Shown here piece after piece: positions 32,013 through 34,567 of a DNA stretch of 34,567 bases (within the stretch, counting starts at the first letter, position 1; each line of letters opens with the position of its first letter). The stretch covers positions 1-34,567 of the forward strand of contig CALMSX010000033.1 of NCBI GenBank assembly GCA_937872515.1, given 5' to 3'. Position numbers and translations under genes: made by a program. The notes under the pieces were generated by a model. That model had not been told where the DNA came from, ran no database searches, and saw only the letters and a list, made by a program, of their open reading frames with translations. This DNA is from an uncultured Bacteroidota bacterium (GTDB lineage Bacteria; Bacteroidota; Bacteroidia; Chitinophagales; Saprospiraceae).

Positions 32013-34567
32013 ATGAAATCACCCAGATCCTCCTCTGCTTTAGCCCTGTTTTCTGCTACTTTTATCTTTGCAATATTTTTTACCGCCCTTTCAAAAGCTC
32101 AGAGTGTGGGGGTTGGCACCAATACCCCCAATGCCAATGCCATTTTAGACGTAAACAGCAGCAACAAAGGGCTGCTCATACCCCGTGTGGCCCTTAGCTC
32201 CACAACATCTGCATCACCTCTTGGCGGTTTTGTAGCGGGTATGATGGTGTACAATACTGCCACAGCAGGGACTTCCCCCAACAATGTAACACCCGGCTTT
32301 TACCTTTGCAGTGGTACCAAGTGGGAGAAAGCAGGAGCTGCAGGCTGGGGTCTGTCAGGTAATAGCGGCACCAATCCAAGCACCCATTTTATTGGCACAA
32401 CTGATGATCAGGATCTGGTTTTTAAAAGAAATAATATAAAGGCCGGAGCATTAAATTTTAATTTAAGCAATACTTCCTTTGGGATATATGCGCTTAACAG
32501 CATTACCTCTGGATCGGGTAATTCAGCTTTTGGCAGGTCTGTTTTGGAAGGCAATCAAACCGGGGTTGGTAATTGTGGGTTTGGGGCTCAGGTTTTATTC
32601 TCCAATAATTCCGGTTCCTATAATTGTTCGTTTGGTGATTCTGCTATGCTGCTAAATGTTTCAGGTGGAGACAATGTTGCCATTGGTACTTCTACACTCG
32701 GATACAATGCTGCCGGCAACGGTGGAATTGCAATCGGATCTTGGGCTTTGCATCATGCAAATAATTCAATTGTTCCCTTTACAAATACCAATATCGCAAT
32801 TGGTGCTTGGGCGCTCGCAGGTTCTTCAACTCCTGCCAATAACACCGGGCTTTCCAACAATGTTTTAGGCTATTTTTCTATGCGCAACAATTCAACAGGA
32901 AGTCGAAACAATGCACTTGGCACTAAAACTCTACATAACAATACCTCCGGATCAGGTAATATTGCCGTCGGTGACGGTTCATTGTTTCACAATACACTAA
33001 ACGATGGCAATACTGCAATAGGTGACTCTACTTTACATAAGAATGGTCTTGGTGCAGTATCTGGCTTCCAGGCATCCAATAATACGGCTATAGGAAACAA
33101 ATCGTTAATTTCAAACACATTAGGAGCCGCCAATATAGCGATTGGTGCATTGTCCTTAAAAAATAACACCATAGGTAATAGTAACATAGCAATAGGGTAT
33201 AATTCTCTATCTTCAACCGTTGGTGGTGACGCTAGCATTGCCATCGGACAGAATACTCTTTTATCAAATGTAGCAGGAATTGGAGGGCTTGCAATTGGGA
33301 ATGGATCAATGTACAATGCTAATAATACTCAAACTCCTTTTGAAAACACCAATATAGCTATTGGAAGTTTTGCATTGCAAGGATCACCTGTTCCTGCAAA
33401 TAACACAGGGTTATCAAATAATGTTATAGGTAATAGTTCAATGTTAAATAACTCCACCGGTAGTCGCAACAATACGCTTGGTTCTGAAACTTTATATAAT
33501 AATACCTCGGGTACGGCCAATGTTGCTATCGGTTTCAGATCCCTCTACTATAATACCAACAAATCAGACCTAATCGCCATTGGAGATAGTACCTTGTACA
33601 ACAATGGAGTAGGGGCCTCACTTGCCAATGATGCAACCGGCAACACGGCAGTGGGTAGCAAATCGCTAAAAGCAAATACCATTGGCTGGTGGAATACAGC
33701 GCTGGGTAGCAAGAGTCTTTATAAAAATACATCAGGAGTGTTTAATACCGCTGTGGGTTATAATGCCCTCTATAGCAATTCAGTGGGGGCTGCCAATGCT
33801 GCCTTTGGTTCAGAAACGCTAAAAAACAATGTTGGAAACGCCAACTCTGCTTTCGGTGTGCAGGCTCTTTCTTCTAATACAACCGGAGAATCCAATATTG
33901 CTGTAGGCTGGAGGGCAGGAACCAATAACACAACAGGAAAAAATAATGTGTTTTTGGGTACGGCTGCTGCCTATAATAATACCGACAAATCAGACCTCGT
34001 TGCTGTAGGAGATAGCGCTTTGTTTAATAATGGCTTGTTTTCGATTTCAAGCAACGATGCTAGTTTTAATACGGCTATTGGAAAAAAAAGCCTTTTTGCT
34101 AATACGACAGGTAGTCAAAATACTTCCTGTGGATATTTTGCTTTAAGTGGTAATTCTGCTGGATTTGATAATACCGCTCTGGGATATAAAACCCTTTTAT
34201 CAAATACACTGGGTCAATACAATACCGCCATTGGTAGTCAATCCTTATTCAACAATAGCATTGGATCAAAAAATGTAGCGTTGGGCTGGCTTGCTGGATT
34301 TAATACAACTACCGGGAGTAACAATATATTTATTGGATCCGGGGCGGGGTTTTATGAAACGGGTAGTAATAAACTGTACATACACAACTCGGCAGCTACT
34401 AGTAATAATGCATTAATTTACGGAGAGTTTGATGTTAACCCACAAAACCAATTGCTCCAAATCAATGGTAAAATAATCAGCAATATTCCCGCTGGTCAAA
34501 CAGGTCTTGACCTGGCTTCAGCAGATGCTTATGCAGAGATGCGGGTAATCAGAAATACCCTTAATGG
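32013..34567 (+). CDS. YadA-head-like repeat surface protein (3' end outside window)
   Basis: The frame is open from the ATG at 32013 to the window end (851 codons, no stop). A signal peptide ends at SKAQS. Then come VGVGTNTPNANAILDVNSSN and KGLLIPRV, a segment common at the start of Bacteroidota surface or tail-fibre-like proteins. From about residue 150 to 780 it consists of 15-20-residue repeats of the kind N-T-A-I-G-x-x-S-L-x-x-N-T-x-G, the left-handed parallel beta-roll pattern of YadA-type adhesin heads. A longer unit of 187 residues (561 bases) is repeated. After about residue 780 the repeats stop (FIGSGAGFYETGSNKLYIHN). The C-terminal part that would show anchoring (T9SS domain, intramolecular chaperone or coiled coil) is outside the window. 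It probably acts at the cell surface. Confidence 0.8.
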   Translation, partial: MKSPRSSSALALFSATFIFAIFFTALSKAQSVGVGTNTPNANAILDVNSSNKGLLIPRVALSSTTSASPLGGFVAGMMVYNTATAGTSPNNVTPGFYLCSGTKWEKAGAAGWGLSGNSGTNPSTHFIGTTDDQDLVFKRNNIKAGALNFNLSNTSFGIYALNSITSGSGNSAFGRSVLEGNQTGVGNCGFGAQVLFSNNSGSYNCSFGDSAMLLNVSGGDNVAIGTSTLGYNAAGNGGIAIGSWALHHANNSIVPFTNTNIAIGAWALAGSSTPANNTGLSNNVLGYFSMRNNSTGSRNNALGTKTLHNNTSGSGNIAVGDGSLFHNTLNDGNTAIGDSTLHKNGLGAVSGFQASNNTAIGNKSLISNTLGAANIAIGALSLKNNTIGNSNIAIGYNSLSSTVGGDASIAIGQNTLLSNVAGIGGLAIGNGSMYNANNTQTPFENTNIAIGSFALQGSPVPANNTGLSNNVIGNSSMLNNSTGSRNNTLGSETLYNNTSGTANVAIGFRSLYYNTNKSDLIAIGDSTLYNNGVGASLANDATGNTAVGSKSLKANTIGWWNTALGSKSLYKNTSGVFNTAVGYNALYSNSVGAANAAFGSETLKNNVGNANSAFGVQALSSNTTGESNIAVGWRAGTNNTTGKNNVFLGTAAAYNNTDKSDLVAVGDSALFNNGLFSISSNDASFNTAIGKKSLFANTTGSQNTSCGYFALSGNSAGFDNTALGYKTLLSNTLGQYNTAIGSQSLFNNSIGSKNVALGWLAGFNTTTGSNNIFIGSGAGFYETGSNKLYIHNSAATSNNALIYGEFDVNPQNQLLQINGKIISNIPAGQTGLDLASADAYAEMRVIRNTLN

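Noticed and set aside
32400..34340. Repeats as a CRISPR array or tandem DNA satellite
   Set aside because: The repeats are degenerate at DNA level, keep one open frame throughout and encode a beta-roll protein pattern.

Overview
The window comes from a Bacteroidota chromosome, most likely a Saprospiria-type or related lineage. Four things point there. Promoter-like boxes of the Bacteroidota form TTTG/TTG-N(17-21)-TAnnTTTG precede many genes. Clear Shine-Dalgarno sequences are mostly absent. The family repertoire is typical: DUF6029, Omp28-like lipoprotein, Reg_prop/Y_Y_Y two-component sensors, LytTR regulator, CHAT-TPR proteins. Envelope lipoproteins are abundant. Gene content looks chromosomal; I see no rRNA, tRNA, CRISPR array, transposase, integrase or phage gene.

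Left part (1-4000): a CHAT-domain TPR protein, cut off by the window edge, faces an ECF sigma factor that is translationally coupled to a membrane anti-sigma-like TPR protein. An exact 10-bp direct repeat with a 21-bp period lies in the shared intergenic region. On the other strand come a small lipoprotein and a DUF6364-type antitoxin with no visible toxin.

Centre-left (4190-11133): a compact four-gene operon encodes a VIT-VWA membrane protein, an unrecognised membrane-anchored protein with the HG...SCG signature of clan CD (caspase-like) cysteine peptidases, a propeller-type LytS-like sensor kinase and a LytTR response regulator. It is bracketed by two copies, in the same orientation, of a REP-like double-hairpin element (3994-4097 and 11163-11254). 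This is the most interesting part of the window.

Middle (11340-20172): an RluA-family pseudouridine synthase with a long coiled-coil N-terminus (minus strand), then a redox/outer-membrane group (TlpA-like thioredoxin, DUF6029, Omp28-like lipoprotein), a vanadium-haloperoxidase/PAP2-type lipoprotein, an AadA-like nucleotidyltransferase, and pyrD.

Right (20266-27980): an AspT/YidE-type transporter converges with a minus-strand series: HTH regulator, FKBP lipoprotein, pdxA, dGTPase, DUF975 membrane protein. A putative surface lipoprotein follows on the plus strand.

Far right (28096-34567): a second propeller-type two-component system, this time HisKA_3 plus NarL/LuxR type, is divergent from a very long YadA-head-like repeat adhesin that runs off the window. 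A nested inverted repeat covers the regulator promoter between them.
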